Source: Streptomyces roseochromogenus subsp. oscitans DS 12.976 (GTDB lineage Bacteria > Actinomycetota > Actinomycetes > Streptomycetales > Streptomycetaceae). From it: a stretch of 59,192 nucleotides of DNA. The stretch lies in assembly GCF_000497445.1 (NCBI RefSeq), contig NZ_CM002285.1:3103187-3162378 (forward strand), read 5' to 3'. The position numbers and the translations under genes are program-made. A model generated the notes under the pieces. The model was not told the DNA's origin. It made no database searches and saw only the letters and a program-made list of their open reading frames with translations. Shown here piece after piece: positions 42,167-52,320 of the stretch. Numbering within the stretch: position 1 is the first letter of the stretch; the number at the start of each line of letters is the position of its first letter.

Positions 42167-42182
42167 TTGTGGACTAGACCAC
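42167..42182. promoter_or_regulatory. DasR-responsive element (dre), orphan position
   Basis: TGTGGACTAGACCACA; with flanks TTGTGG...CCACAA, a near-perfect palindrome around CTAG and close to dre (ACTGGTCTAGACCACT). It lies ~238 bp upstream of the kinase start (minus strand) and beyond the end of the tetR, so its target is unclear. Confidence 0.7.
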
Positions 42183-42255
42183 AAGGATGTGTCCATGCTC
42201 TTGTCGGCATGCACGACTGATGGCACCCGATGCCACGCAGCCTAGCCCGCCTCGG

Positions 42256-42894
42256 TCAGTCGCGGGGCCAGATGGCCATGGCAATTTCCGCGAGTGCCTC
42301 CAGTTCCCCCCTGCTCGCTCCGTCGCGCGCCTGCTGGGACATGCCCTGGATCATGGCGCCGGCGTGCCGGGCGAGGGCATCGGCGTCGGCGCCGGCGGGG
42401 AGCAGCCCGGCCGCGATGTCCGCCCGGATCCGGGACGCGAGGGCGGCGAGGTTCGCGTTGCGCCGCTCACGGAGCAGCTGCTCCACCTCGGGGCTGGTGC
42501 AGTTGGTGGCGGCGTGCGCGACCAGGCAGCCGTACGGGTGCGCGGGGTCGGTGTACTCGGCGGCTGCCTCGCGCAGCATGCGTTCGACGGCGGCCCGGGC
42601 GGTGGGCTCCTCGGCGATGGCACGGTCGCCGAAGGCGCCGTGGGTGTCGCTGTAGACCCGGACGACCTCCTCGAACAGGGTCCGCTTGTCACCGAAGGCC
42701 GCGTAGAGACTCGGGGCCCCGATGCCCATGATCCGGGTGAGGTCGGAGACCGAGGTGGCCTCGTAGCCGTGCTCCCAGAAGGCCACGAGTGCCTTCTCCA
42801 GGGCGGTGGCCCGGTCGAAGGAGCGTGGCCGGCCGCGGCCCTTCACCGTCCTGACCTGCTCTTCCCTCTGCGCTTGTCCCACCATGGAGTGCAT
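42256..42894 (-). CDS. TetR family transcriptional regulator
   Basis: 212 residues (ATG 42894; alternative ATG 42885). HTH: RATALEKALVAFWEHGYEAT, SVSDLTRIMGIGAPSLYAAF. C-terminal TetR_C domain with HPYGCLVAHAATNC. Divergent from the SDR gene; an operator-like palindrome starts 5 bp upstream of the ATG with no strong Shine-Dalgarno, so the transcript may be near-leaderless and autorepressed. Confidence 0.88.
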   Translation of the reverse strand: MHSMVGQAQREEQVRTVKGRGRPRSFDRATALEKALVAFWEHGYEATSVSDLTRIMGIGAPSLYAAFGDKRTLFEEVVRVYSDTHGAFGDRAIAEEPTARAAVERMLREAAAEYTDPAHPYGCLVAHAATNCTSPEVEQLLRERRNANLAALASRIRADIAAGLLPAGADADALARHAGAMIQGMSQQARDGASRGELEALAEIAMAIWPRD

Positions 42895-42898
42895 TTTA

Positions 42899-42957
42899 TA
42901 GCGGTCCCTAGAGAATTGTCGGCGGGATGCGCTACGGTCTTTTTGTAGCGACCGCTA
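42899..42957. promoter_or_regulatory. Pair of TetR operator-like palindromes
   Basis: TAGCGGTCCCTA (42899-42910) and TAGCGACCGCTA (42946-42957), the second a near-perfect dyad (TAGCG/CGCTA). One sits next to each divergent start (tetR and SDR), 47 bp apart. Confidence 0.6.
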
Positions 42958-42981
42958 GACAAATCTGGAGGGGCGGGAGAC

Positions 42982-43734
42982 ATGGGCGTGCTCACGGGAA
43001 AGACGGCGCTGGTCACGGGGGCGAGCCGGGGTATCGGGCGAGGTGTCGCCGAGCGGCTCGGGCGGGACGGACCGCGGATCGCGGTGCACTACGGCAGCGA
43101 CAAGACGGCCGCGAAGGAGACGGTGGCGGCGATCGAGGCGGCCGGCGGCTCGGCGTTCGCGATCGGGGTGCGACTGGGCATGCCGGGTGACGCCGATCGG
43201 CTGTGGGAGGAGTTCGACCGGCACGCGGACGGGCTGGACATCCTCGTGCACAACGCGGGCATCGGCACGTCGCGGCCGTTCGCCGAGATCGGCGAGGAGG
43301 AGTTCGACCGGCTCTTCGCGGTGAATGTGAAGGCGCCCTTCTTCCTCACCCGGCTCGGGGCGGAGCGGCTGCGCGACGGCGGGCGGGTGGTGAACATATC
43401 GTCGGGGCTTGCGCGGGCCGCCGCGATGCCCCAGCTGATCGCGTACGCGATGACGAAGGCCGCGCTCGACGTCTTCACCCGGGACCTGTCCAAGGAGCTC
43501 GGCCCCCGCGGGATCACGGTCAACTCGGTGGCACCCGGCATCGTGGACACCGACGTCAACGCCGCATGGCTGCGCGCGAGCGAGGAGGCGTGGCAGGAGG
43601 CGGCGGCGCTCGCGGCGCTGGGCCGGGTGGGCACACCGGCGGACATCGCCGACGTGGTGGCCTTCCTGGTCTCGGAGGACGGGCGCTGGGTGACGGGCCA
43701 TTGGCTGGACGCGACGGGAGGCTCCCTCACCTGA
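42982..43734 (+). CDS. SDR family oxidoreductase
   Basis: 250 residues, ATG preceded by GGAGGGGCGGGAG. Cofactor motif TGASRGIG, then LVHNAGIG (NNAG type), catalytic Ser in VVNISSGLA, YAMTK (Tyr-x3-Lys), PGIVDTDV; a classical short-chain reductase with all catalytic residues. NADP(H)-dependent reduction of a ketone or similar substrate. Probably controlled by the divergent TetR. Confidence 0.9.
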   Translation: MGVLTGKTALVTGASRGIGRGVAERLGRDGPRIAVHYGSDKTAAKETVAAIEAAGGSAFAIGVRLGMPGDADRLWEEFDRHADGLDILVHNAGIGTSRPFAEIGEEEFDRLFAVNVKAPFFLTRLGAERLRDGGRVVNISSGLARAAAMPQLIAYAMTKAALDVFTRDLSKELGPRGITVNSVAPGIVDTDVNAAWLRASEEAWQEAAALAALGRVGTPADIADVVAFLVSEDGRWVTGHWLDATGGSLT

Positions 43735-43803
43735 GGCTTTCCCTGAGGCTTTCCCTGACCTTCGCCGTCCCTTTCCTGGGCCGTCGAACGCCACTTCTGT
43801 TAG

Positions 43804-43819
43804 ATTGGTCTAAACCACA
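43804..43819. promoter_or_regulatory. dre site of nagB
   Basis: ATTGGTCTAAACCACA, 41-56 bp upstream of the nagB start; matches the DasR-responsive element with one central change (TCTAAA for TCTAGA). Confidence 0.8.
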
Positions 43820-43859
43820 TAGAGACGCACAGAGCCCACTTCAGAACGGCAGGCCCAGC

Positions 43860-44645
43860 GTGGAAGTTGTCATCGTTCCGGACGCCGCGGCGGGCGGCGA
43901 GCTGATCGCCGAGGCCATGGCCCAGCTGCTGCGACGCAAGCCCGACGCCGTGCTCGGCGTGGCCACCGGCTCGACCCCGCTGCCCATCTACCAGGCGCTG
44001 ACCGCGAAGGTGCGCTCCGGCGCCGTCGACACCTCGCGGGCCCGCGTAGCCCAGCTCGACGAGTATGTGGGACTGCCCGCCGACCACCCCGAGTCCTACC
44101 GCTCGGTGCTGCGCCGCGAGGTGCTGGAGCCGCTCGGCATCGGCATGGACTCCTTCCTCGGCCCCGACGGCACCGCCGAGGACATCCAGGCGGCGTGCGA
44201 GGCGTACGACCGTGCGCTCGCCGAGGCCGGCGGGGTGGACCTCCAGCTGCTCGGCATCGGCACGGACGGACACATCGGCTTCAACGAACCCTGCTCGTCC
44301 CTCGCCTCGCGCACCCGGATCAAGACGCTGACCGAGCAGACCCGCGTCGACAACGCCCGCTTCTTCGACGGTGACATCGACCAGGTGCCGCACCACGTCA
44401 TCACCCAGGGCATCGGCACCATCCTGGAGGCTCGGCACCTGGTGCTGCTGGCGACGGGCGAGGGCAAGGCGGACGCGGTCGCCGCGACCGTCGAGGGGCC
44501 GGTCGCAGCCGTCTGCCCGGCCTCCGCACTCCAGCTGCACCGCCACGCCACGGTGGTCGCCGACGAGGCAGCCGCGTCCAAACTGAAGCTGGCGGACTAC
44601 TTCAGGCACACCTACGCCAACAAGCCGGAGTGGCAAGGGATCTAG
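43860..44645 (+). CDS. nagB: Glucosamine-6-phosphate deaminase
   Basis: 261 residues from a GTG (VEVVIVPDAAAGGELIAEAM). Motifs: LGVATGSTPLPIYQAL, AQLDEYVGLPADHPESY, LLGIGTDGHIGFNEP (active-site Asp/His), ITQGIGTILEARHLVLLATG. It converts glucosamine-6-P to fructose-6-P and ammonia, channelling aminosugars into glycolysis and controlling the GlcN-6-P level that relieves DasR repression. A dre lies just upstream. The downstream dasD/dasABC genes known from other species are absent here. Confidence 0.95.
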   Translation: MEVVIVPDAAAGGELIAEAMAQLLRRKPDAVLGVATGSTPLPIYQALTAKVRSGAVDTSRARVAQLDEYVGLPADHPESYRSVLRREVLEPLGIGMDSFLGPDGTAEDIQAACEAYDRALAEAGGVDLQLLGIGTDGHIGFNEPCSSLASRTRIKTLTEQTRVDNARFFDGDIDQVPHHVITQGIGTILEARHLVLLATGEGKADAVAATVEGPVAAVCPASALQLHRHATVVADEAAASKLKLADYFRHTYANKPEWQGI

Positions 44646-45867
<1,222 letters not shown>

Positions 45868-46018
45868 GGCCCGTCAACGCCCCTGCGGAGCACGGCCGGT
45901 GGACGTTCGCTGAATCGATATACCGATATGCGGACGAGGTCTTCCACTGCCACGACACCGTCACCTAGATTGCCTGCGCATTACACAGGTGATCAGCGAG
46001 GGGACGGAGAGCCGTGGC

Positions 46019-46282
46019 ATGTCCGAAACACCTGAAGTGAGACCACCGGTCGTCACACCGGTCCGGGTGATCATCGCCCTGTGTCTGGTCGCGCCCTTCG
46101 TAGCGATGCTCTGGGTCGGTTCCTACGCCGAGACGGACCCCGCGTTCATCGGGATCCCGTTCTTCTACTGGTACCAGATGCTCTGGGTGCTGGTCTCCAC
46201 CGCGCTCACCATGACCGCGTACAAGCTGTGGCAGCGCGACCAGCGCGCCCGGGCGGCCCAGAAGGGCGGTGCGGCGCAGTGA
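46019..46282 (+). CDS. DUF3311 small membrane protein, SSS transporter partner
   Basis: 87 residues from ATG 46019 (an in-frame GTG at 45989 is an alternative). Two membrane segments: VRVIIALCLVAPFVAMLWVG and FYWYQMLWVLVSTALTMTAY, then a basic tail WQRDQRARAAQKG. DUF3311 proteins precede sodium:solute symporters and are thought to be their small subunit. Stop overlaps the symporter start (GTGA). Confidence 0.88.
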   Translation: MSETPEVRPPVVTPVRVIIALCLVAPFVAMLWVGSYAETDPAFIGIPFFYWYQMLWVLVSTALTMTAYKLWQRDQRARAAQKGGAAQ

Positions 46283-47898
46283 AGAACGGCGTCAACGGCG
46301 TCGCGCTCGGCGTCTTCATCTTCTTCTTCCTGGCCGTCACGGTCATGGGCTTCCTCGCCGCGCGCTGGCGCAGGGCCGAGAACGAGCACTCCCTGGACGA
46401 ATGGGGCCTGGGAGGACGGTCGTTCGGCACCTGGATCACCTGGTTCCTGCTCGGCGGCGACCTGTACACGGCGTACACCTTCGTCGCCGTACCGGCGGCG
46501 ATCTACGCGGCGGGCGCGTCCGGCTTCTTCGCGGTGCCGTACACGATCCTGGTCTACCCGCTGATCTTCACCTTCCTGCCGCGCCTGTGGTCGGTGTCCC
46601 ACAAGCACGGCTATGTGACGACCTCGGACTTCGTGCGCGGCCGCTTCGGCTCCAAGGGCCTGTCGCTGGCGGTCGCACTGACCGGCATCCTGGCGACGAT
46701 GCCGTACATCGCGCTCCAGCTCGTCGGCATCCAGGCGGTGCTGGACGTGATGGGCGTCGGCGGGGACAGCAGCAGCAACTGGTTCGTACGCGACCTGCCC
46801 CTGCTCATCGCCTTCGGCGTGCTGGCGGCGTACACCTACTCCTCCGGACTGCGCGCCCCCGCGCTGATCGCGTTCGTCAAGGACACGCTGATCTACATCG
46901 TCATCACGGTGGCGATCATCTACATCCCGATCAAGCTGGGCGGCTTCGACGACATCTTCGCCAAGGCCGGCCATGCGTTCAGCCAGGTCAACCCGGCGAC
47001 GGGCAAGCCACGCGGCGCGCTCGCGCCCCCGGAGGCGGGCCAGTGGACCTACGCCACCCTGGCCCTCGGCTCGGCCCTGGCCCTGTTCATGTACCCGCAC
47101 TCGATCACCGCGACCCTCTCCTCCAAGAGCCGTGAGGTGATCCGCCGCAACACCACCATCCTGCCGCTGTACTCCCTGATGCTCGGCCTGCTGGCCCTGC
47201 TGGGCTTCATGGCGATCGCGGCCGGGGTCAAGGTCACCAACGGCCAGCTGGCGATCCCGCAGCTGTTCGAGGACATGTTCCCGGACTGGTTCGCGGGCGT
47301 GGCGTTCGCGGCGATCGGCATCGGCGCGCTGGTACCGGCGGCGATCATGTCCATCGCGGCGGCGAACCTCTTCACCCGCAACATCTACAAGGACTTCATC
47401 AAACCGGACGCCACACCGAAGCAGGAGGCCCAGGTCTCCAAGATCGTCTCGCTGCTGGTGAAGGTCGGCGCGCTGGTCTTCGTCCTCACCATGGACAAGA
47501 CCGTCGCCATCAACTTCCAGCTGCTGGGCGGTATCTGGATCCTGCAGACCTTCCCGGCCCTGGTCGGCGGCCTGTTCACCCGCTGGTTCCACCGCTGGGC
47601 CCTGCTCGCCGGCTGGGCGGTCGGCATGGCCTACGGAACGGTCGCCGCGTACGGCGTCGCCTCCCCGACCCAGAAGCACTTCGGCGGTTCGGCGAAGCAG
47701 ATCCCCGGCATCGGCGAGATCGGCTACATCGGCCTCACGGCCTTCGTCCTCAACGTCGCCGTGGCCGTGGTCCTCACCATCGTCCTCAAGGCCGTGAAGG
47801 CCCCTGAGGGCGTCGACGAGACCGAGCCGGAGGACTACACGGCGGACGCGGGAGAACCCGGCGTGCAGACGGAACTGACGCCCACCGCAACCCCATAA
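46279..47898 (+). CDS. Sodium:solute symporter family protein (MctP-like)
   Basis: 539 residues from a GTG overlapping the DUF3311 stop. About thirteen membrane helices; SSS markers include EWGLGGRSFGTWITWFLLGG, YTILVYPLIFTFLPRLW, ALALFMYPHSITATLSSKSR and IGIGALVPAAIMSIAAANLF. The DUF3311 pairing and the length point to the monocarboxylate/solute uptake branch; the substrate is not decided by sequence reading. Terminator follows at 47906. Confidence 0.9.
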   Translation: MKNGVNGVALGVFIFFFLAVTVMGFLAARWRRAENEHSLDEWGLGGRSFGTWITWFLLGGDLYTAYTFVAVPAAIYAAGASGFFAVPYTILVYPLIFTFLPRLWSVSHKHGYVTTSDFVRGRFGSKGLSLAVALTGILATMPYIALQLVGIQAVLDVMGVGGDSSSNWFVRDLPLLIAFGVLAAYTYSSGLRAPALIAFVKDTLIYIVITVAIIYIPIKLGGFDDIFAKAGHAFSQVNPATGKPRGALAPPEAGQWTYATLALGSALALFMYPHSITATLSSKSREVIRRNTTILPLYSLMLGLLALLGFMAIAAGVKVTNGQLAIPQLFEDMFPDWFAGVAFAAIGIGALVPAAIMSIAAANLFTRNIYKDFIKPDATPKQEAQVSKIVSLLVKVGALVFVLTMDKTVAINFQLLGGIWILQTFPALVGGLFTRWFHRWALLAGWAVGMAYGTVAAYGVASPTQKHFGGSAKQIPGIGEIGYIGLTAFVLNVAVAVVLTIVLKAVKAPEGVDETEPEDYTADAGEPGVQTELTPTATP

Positions 47899-47905
47899 GG
47901 GAGGC

Positions 47906-47933
47906 GCGGGGCCGTATCGACATGCGGCTCCGC
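47906..47933 (+). terminator. Terminator after the SSS gene
   Basis: GCGGGGCCG (47906-47914) pairs with CGGCTCCGC (47925-47933) with one G-T wobble and a 10-nt loop, 8 bp past the stop. Confidence 0.65.
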
Positions 47934-48021
47934 CGCGTGGGCGCGAGTGACCACGGACAACCCGCAGCGGGCCGCCGGAAAGCAAGTGCTACGGCGGCCC
48001 GCTCGCTTGCACACTCACACC

Positions 48022-48525
48022 ATGGACATCCAGATCCGCCCCGCAGACCCCGCCGATTACGACGCACTCGGCGACATCACAGCCCAGGCCTACCTCCAGG
48101 ACGGCCTCCTGGACTTCGGCGAGAGCGACACATACCTCGGTGAACTCCGGGACGTGGCCAAAAGAGCCGCCGCCGCAGAGGTCCTGGTGGCCGTACGCGA
48201 CGGAGTGCTCGGCGGCGTCACCTTCGTCCCCTTCCCCGGCCCCATGACCGACATCGCGCGCCCTGGAGAGGCGGAGATCCGTATGCTGGCCGTGGCCGGC
48301 GCCGCCCGTGGTCAGGGAGCCGGCGAGGCCCTCGTACAGGCGTGCCTCGACCGCGCACGGGCCACCGAGGGCTGTCGGGCCGTCGTTCTGTCGACCCAGC
48401 GCACCATGCGCGCCGCCCACCGGATCTACGAACGCCTCGGCTTCGTTCGCACACCCGAGCGGGACTGGAATCCGCTGCCCGAGCAGCTCGACATCACTCT
48501 GCTCACCTATCAGTTGACGCTCTGA
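48022..48525 (+). CDS. GNAT family N-acetyltransferase
   Basis: 167 residues starting MDIQIRPADPADYDALGDIT. The acetyl-CoA-binding motif A reads IRMLAVAGAARGQGAGEALV (R/Q-x-x-G-x-G/A), followed by RAVVLSTQRTMRAAHRIYERLGF. Typical single-domain GNAT of the RimI/small-molecule type; the acceptor is unknown. Ends ~50 bp before the B12 riboswitch. Confidence 0.87.
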   Translation: MDIQIRPADPADYDALGDITAQAYLQDGLLDFGESDTYLGELRDVAKRAAAAEVLVAVRDGVLGGVTFVPFPGPMTDIARPGEAEIRMLAVAGAARGQGAGEALVQACLDRARATEGCRAVVLSTQRTMRAAHRIYERLGFVRTPERDWNPLPEQLDITLLTYQLTL

Positions 48526-48574
48526 GACCACCGCGACACAACATCTGGGGGTGCCACGACAGCCCGGCACTAGA

Positions 48575-48690
48575 TGTATGCTCGTCCTCGCTGTCGCCGC
48601 AGGGGAATCCGGTGCGAATCCGGAACTGTCCCGCAACGGTGTACTTGCGTGCATTCGCACGCTCGCGTCAGTCCGAGGACCTGCCGGCAG
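48575..48690 (+). ncRNA. Cobalamin (AdoCbl) riboswitch
   Basis: Contains the B12 box pattern GGAATCCGGTGCGAATCCGG followed by AACTGTCCCGCAACGG (48603-48640), then CAGTCCGAGGACCTGCCGGCA (48669-48689), the conserved closing element. GCACCCGG (48692-48699) and CCGGGTGC (48709-48716) form a hairpin immediately after it, a likely expression platform. It sits 138 bp upstream of nrdA and should switch class Ia RNR off when B12 is available, as known in S. coelicolor. Confidence 0.95.
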
Positions 48691-48827
48691 CGCACCCGGC
48701 CGTCCGGTCCGGGTGCCCTGAGACGTCCGGGCCTCGTGGAATGGGCCGGTGGACGCGACGCCGTGTGCGCTCGTGGCTGCCTCCTGCCCTCCACAAGGCC
48801 CCCGTGCCGAGCGAGGGAGAGCCCCAC

Positions 48828-51212
48828 GTGACCATCGCGCCAGCAGATCCGGCTTCAGTCGGCGAAGTCAGCGAGCCGGAGACGGACGGTCCCGGTACCG
48901 CGCTGCTGCGGACCCTGACCGAGCTGACCGCCGACCTCCCCGACGCCGACCCCGGCCGGGTCGCCGCCGCCGCGCTGCGCGGCCGGTCCGCCCGCGCCGG
49001 CGAAGCGGAGTTGCGCGAACTGGCCACCGAGGCCGCCGCCGGGCTCATCTCCGAGGACCCCGCCTACTCCAGGCTGGCCGCCCGGCTGCTGACCCTCTCC
49101 ATCCGCGCCGAGGCCGCCTCGCAGGGCGTGACGTCCTTCACCGAGTCCGTCGCCGTCGGCCACCGCGAGGGCCTGATCGCCGACCGCACCGCGGAGTTCG
49201 CGCGGCTGCATGCCGAACGCCTCGACGCCCTGGTCGACCGGGCGGCCGACGACCGCTTCGGCTACTTCGGTCTGCGCACCCTGCACAGCCGCTATCTCCT
49301 GCGGCACCCCCTCACCCGCAAGGTCATCGAGACGCCCCAGCACTTCATGCTCCGGGTCGCCGCCGGTCTCGCCGAGGACGACACCGTCCGCTCCGTCGAC
49401 GAAGTCGCCGCGCTCTACCGGCTCATGAGCCGCCTCGACTACCTCCCGTCCTCCCCCACGCTCTTCAACTCCGGCACGCGGCACCCGCAGATGTCGTCCT
49501 GCTATCTCCTCGACTCCCCGCTGGACGAGCTGGACTCCATCTACGACCGCTACCACCAGGTGGCCCGGCTCTCGAAACACGCCGGCGGCATCGGTCTGTC
49601 GTACTCCCGGATCCGCAGCCGCGGTTCGCTGATCCGCGGCACCAACGGGCACTCCAACGGCATCGTCCCCTTCCTGAAGACCCTGGACGCCTCGGTGGCC
49701 GCGGTGAACCAGGGCGGCCGGCGCAAGGGCGCCGCGGCCGTCTACCTGGAGACCTGGCACTCGGACATCGAAGAGTTCCTGGAGCTGCGGGACAACACCG
49801 GTGAGGACGCGCGCCGTACGCACAACCTGAACCTCGCGCACTGGATCCCGGACGAGTTCATGCGCCGGGTCAACGCCGACGCGCAGTGGTCCCTCTTCTC
49901 CCCCGCCGACGTGCCGGAGCTGGTGGACCTGTGGGGCGAGGAGTTCGACGCCGCCTACCGCAAGGCGGAAGAAAAAGGCCTCGCGAAGAAGACGATCCCG
50001 GCCCGTGAGCTGTACGGCCGGATGATGCGCACCCTCGCGCAGACCGGCAACGGCTGGATGACCTTCAAGGACGCCGCCAACCGCACCGCCAACCAGACGG
50101 CCCTGCCGGGTCACGTCGTCCACTCCTCCAACCTCTGCACGGAGATCCTGGAGGTCACGGACGACGGCGAGACGGCGGTCTGCAACCTGGGGTCCGTCAA
50201 TCTGGGCGCCTTTGTCGATCTGTCGACCGGCGACCTCGACTGGCAGCGGCTGGACGAGACGGTCCGTACGGCCGTCACCTTCCTCGACCGCGTCGTCGAC
50301 ATCAACTTCTATCCGACCGAGCAGGCGGGTCGGTCGAACGCCAAGTGGCGTCCCGTCGGTCTCGGCGCGATGGGGCTGCAGGACGTCTTCTTCAAGCTGC
50401 GCCTGCCCTTCGACTCACCGGAGGCCAGGGCCCTGTCCACGCGGATCGCCGAGCGGATCATGCTCGCCGCGTACGAGGCCTCCACCGACCTCGCCGAGCG
50501 CAGTGGCCCGCTGCCGGCCTGGGAGAAGACCCGTACGGCCCAGGGGGTGCTGCACCCCGACCACTACGGCGTCGAGCTGACCTGGCCCGAGCGCTGGGAG
50601 GCGCTGCGCCGGCGTATCGCCGAAACAGGGTTGCGCAACTCGCTGCTGCTCGCCATCGCCCCGACGGCGACCATCGCCTCCATCGCGGGCGTGTACGAGT
50701 GCATCGAGCCTCAGGTGTCGAACCTGTTCAAGCGCGAGACGCTGTCCGGTGAGTTCCTCCAGGTCAACTCCTACCTGGTGCAGGACCTGAAGAACCTCGG
50801 CGTGTGGGACGCGCGCACCCGCGAGGCGCTGCGCGACTCGAGCGGCTCGGTGCAGGACTTCGTCTGGATCCCCGAGGACGTGCGCGCGCTGTACCGCACG
50901 GCCTGGGAGATCCCGCAGCGAGGCCTGATCGACATGGCCGCGGCCCGCACCCCTTTCCTGGACCAGGCGCAGTCCTTGAACCTGTTCCTGGAGACGCCGA
51001 CCATCGGCAAGCTCTCCTCGATGTACGCGTACGCCTGGAAGTCGGGCCTGAAGACGACGTACTACCTGCGCTCGCGTCCGGCGACCCGGATCGCCCGCGC
51101 CGCCCAGGCGCAGGCGCAGACCCCCGTCCCCATCCCCGTCCAGCAGGTCGCCGACCCCGACGCGATCGCCTGCTCCCTGGAAAACCCCGAGTCCTGCGAG
51201 GCCTGCCAGTAA
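48828..51212 (+). CDS. nrdA: Class Ia ribonucleoside-diphosphate reductase, alpha subunit
   Basis: 794 residues from a GTG preceded by GAGGGAGAG. Catalytic-site motifs in order: SSPTLFNSGTRHPQMSSCYL (first active-site Cys), KHAGGIGLSYSRIRSRGS, HSSNLCTEILEV (N-x-C-x-E radical site), ATIASIAGVYECIEP, TTYYLRSRP, and the C-terminal CEACQ redox cysteines. It reduces NDPs to dNDPs with NrdB. B12 riboswitch-controlled. The ATP-cone is short or absent: the N-terminal ~100 residues are variable. TAATG coupling to nrdB. Confidence 0.95.
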   Translation: MTIAPADPASVGEVSEPETDGPGTALLRTLTELTADLPDADPGRVAAAALRGRSARAGEAELRELATEAAAGLISEDPAYSRLAARLLTLSIRAEAASQGVTSFTESVAVGHREGLIADRTAEFARLHAERLDALVDRAADDRFGYFGLRTLHSRYLLRHPLTRKVIETPQHFMLRVAAGLAEDDTVRSVDEVAALYRLMSRLDYLPSSPTLFNSGTRHPQMSSCYLLDSPLDELDSIYDRYHQVARLSKHAGGIGLSYSRIRSRGSLIRGTNGHSNGIVPFLKTLDASVAAVNQGGRRKGAAAVYLETWHSDIEEFLELRDNTGEDARRTHNLNLAHWIPDEFMRRVNADAQWSLFSPADVPELVDLWGEEFDAAYRKAEEKGLAKKTIPARELYGRMMRTLAQTGNGWMTFKDAANRTANQTALPGHVVHSSNLCTEILEVTDDGETAVCNLGSVNLGAFVDLSTGDLDWQRLDETVRTAVTFLDRVVDINFYPTEQAGRSNAKWRPVGLGAMGLQDVFFKLRLPFDSPEARALSTRIAERIMLAAYEASTDLAERSGPLPAWEKTRTAQGVLHPDHYGVELTWPERWEALRRRIAETGLRNSLLLAIAPTATIASIAGVYECIEPQVSNLFKRETLSGEFLQVNSYLVQDLKNLGVWDARTREALRDSSGSVQDFVWIPEDVRALYRTAWEIPQRGLIDMAAARTPFLDQAQSLNLFLETPTIGKLSSMYAYAWKSGLKTTYYLRSRPATRIARAAQAQAQTPVPIPVQQVADPDAIACSLENPESCEACQ

Positions 51213-52237
51213 TGACCACCCCGACCACCACCCGTAACACCAACCTGCTGGACCCGGGCTTCGAACTGACTCTCCGCCCGATGCGCTACCCGGACTTCTA
51301 CGAGCGCTACCGGGACGCGATCAAGAACACCTGGACCGTGGAGGAGGTCGACCTCCACTCGGACGTCGCCGACCTCGCGAAGCTGACGCCGGAGGAGCAG
51401 CACCTCATCGGCCGGCTGGTGGCCTTCTTCGCGACCGGCGACTCGATCGTCGCGAACAACCTGGTCCTGACGCTGTACAAGCACATCAACTCCCCTGAGG
51501 CGCGGCTGTACCTCAGCCGTCAGCTCTTCGAGGAGGCCGTGCACGTCCAGTTCTATCTGACGCTGCTGGACACCTATCTGCCCCATCCGGAGGACCGGGC
51601 GGCGGCCTTCGCAGCCGTCGAGAACATCCCCTCGATCCGCGAGAAGGCCGAGTTCTGCTTCAAGTGGATCGACTCGGTGGAGCAGATCGACCGGCTGGAG
51701 ACGAAGGCCGACCGCCGTCGCTTCCTGCTCAACCTGATCTGCTTCGCCGCGTGCATCGAGGGCCTGTTCTTCTACGGCGCGTTCGCGTACGTCTACTGGT
51801 TCCGCAGCCGGGGTCTGCTGCACGGCCTCGCCACCGGCACCAACTGGGTGTTCCGTGACGAGACGATGCACATGTCCTTCGCCTTCGACGTGGTCGACAC
51901 CGTCCGCAAGGAGGAGCCGGACCTCTTCGACGACGAGCTCCGGCAGCAGGTCATCGACATGCTGAAGGAGGCCGTCGAGGCCGAGCTGCAGTTCGCCCGC
52001 GACCTGTGCGGCGACGGCCTGCCGGGCATGAACACCGAGTCGATGCGGCAGTACCTGGAGTGCGTGGCCGACCAGCGGCTCACGCGCCTGGGCTTCGCCC
52101 CGGTGTACGGCTCGGAGAACCCGTTCTCCTTCATGGAGCTGCAGGGCGTTCAGGAGCTGACGAACTTCTTCGAGCGCCGCCCGTCGGCGTACCAGGTCGC
52201 GGTCGAGGGCACGGTCGACCTGGACGAGGACTTCTGA
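51212..52237 (+). CDS. nrdB: Class Ia ribonucleoside-diphosphate reductase, beta subunit
   Basis: 341 residues. Diiron ligands in the ferritin-like helices: FATGDSIVANNLVLTL (glutamate/aspartate region), FEEAVHVQFYLTLLDTYL (E-x-x-H and the radical-Tyr neighbourhood), EGLFFYGAFAYVYWF, then FRDETMHMSFAF (E-x-x-H). C-terminal FFERRPSAYQ and acidic tail VDLDEDF, the peptide that docks on NrdA. ATG overlaps the nrdA stop. No nrdS regulator follows; the next gene is on the other strand. Confidence 0.95.
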   Translation: MTTPTTTRNTNLLDPGFELTLRPMRYPDFYERYRDAIKNTWTVEEVDLHSDVADLAKLTPEEQHLIGRLVAFFATGDSIVANNLVLTLYKHINSPEARLYLSRQLFEEAVHVQFYLTLLDTYLPHPEDRAAAFAAVENIPSIREKAEFCFKWIDSVEQIDRLETKADRRRFLLNLICFAACIEGLFFYGAFAYVYWFRSRGLLHGLATGTNWVFRDETMHMSFAFDVVDTVRKEEPDLFDDELRQQVIDMLKEAVEAELQFARDLCGDGLPGMNTESMRQYLECVADQRLTRLGFAPVYGSENPFSFMELQGVQELTNFFERRPSAYQVAVEGTVDLDEDF

Positions 52238-52320
52238 GCCCGTCTCGCCGTCAACCGAACGCCTGCCGGCGCGCGTTCCGGGCCCGCAGGCCGCTTGAGC
52301 GCACGCCGGTAGCAGGTGAT

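Noticed and set aside
52261..52291. nrdB terminator (GCCTGC...GCAGGC)
   Set aside because: Only 6-bp arms with a 19-nt loop and no T-run; not convincing.
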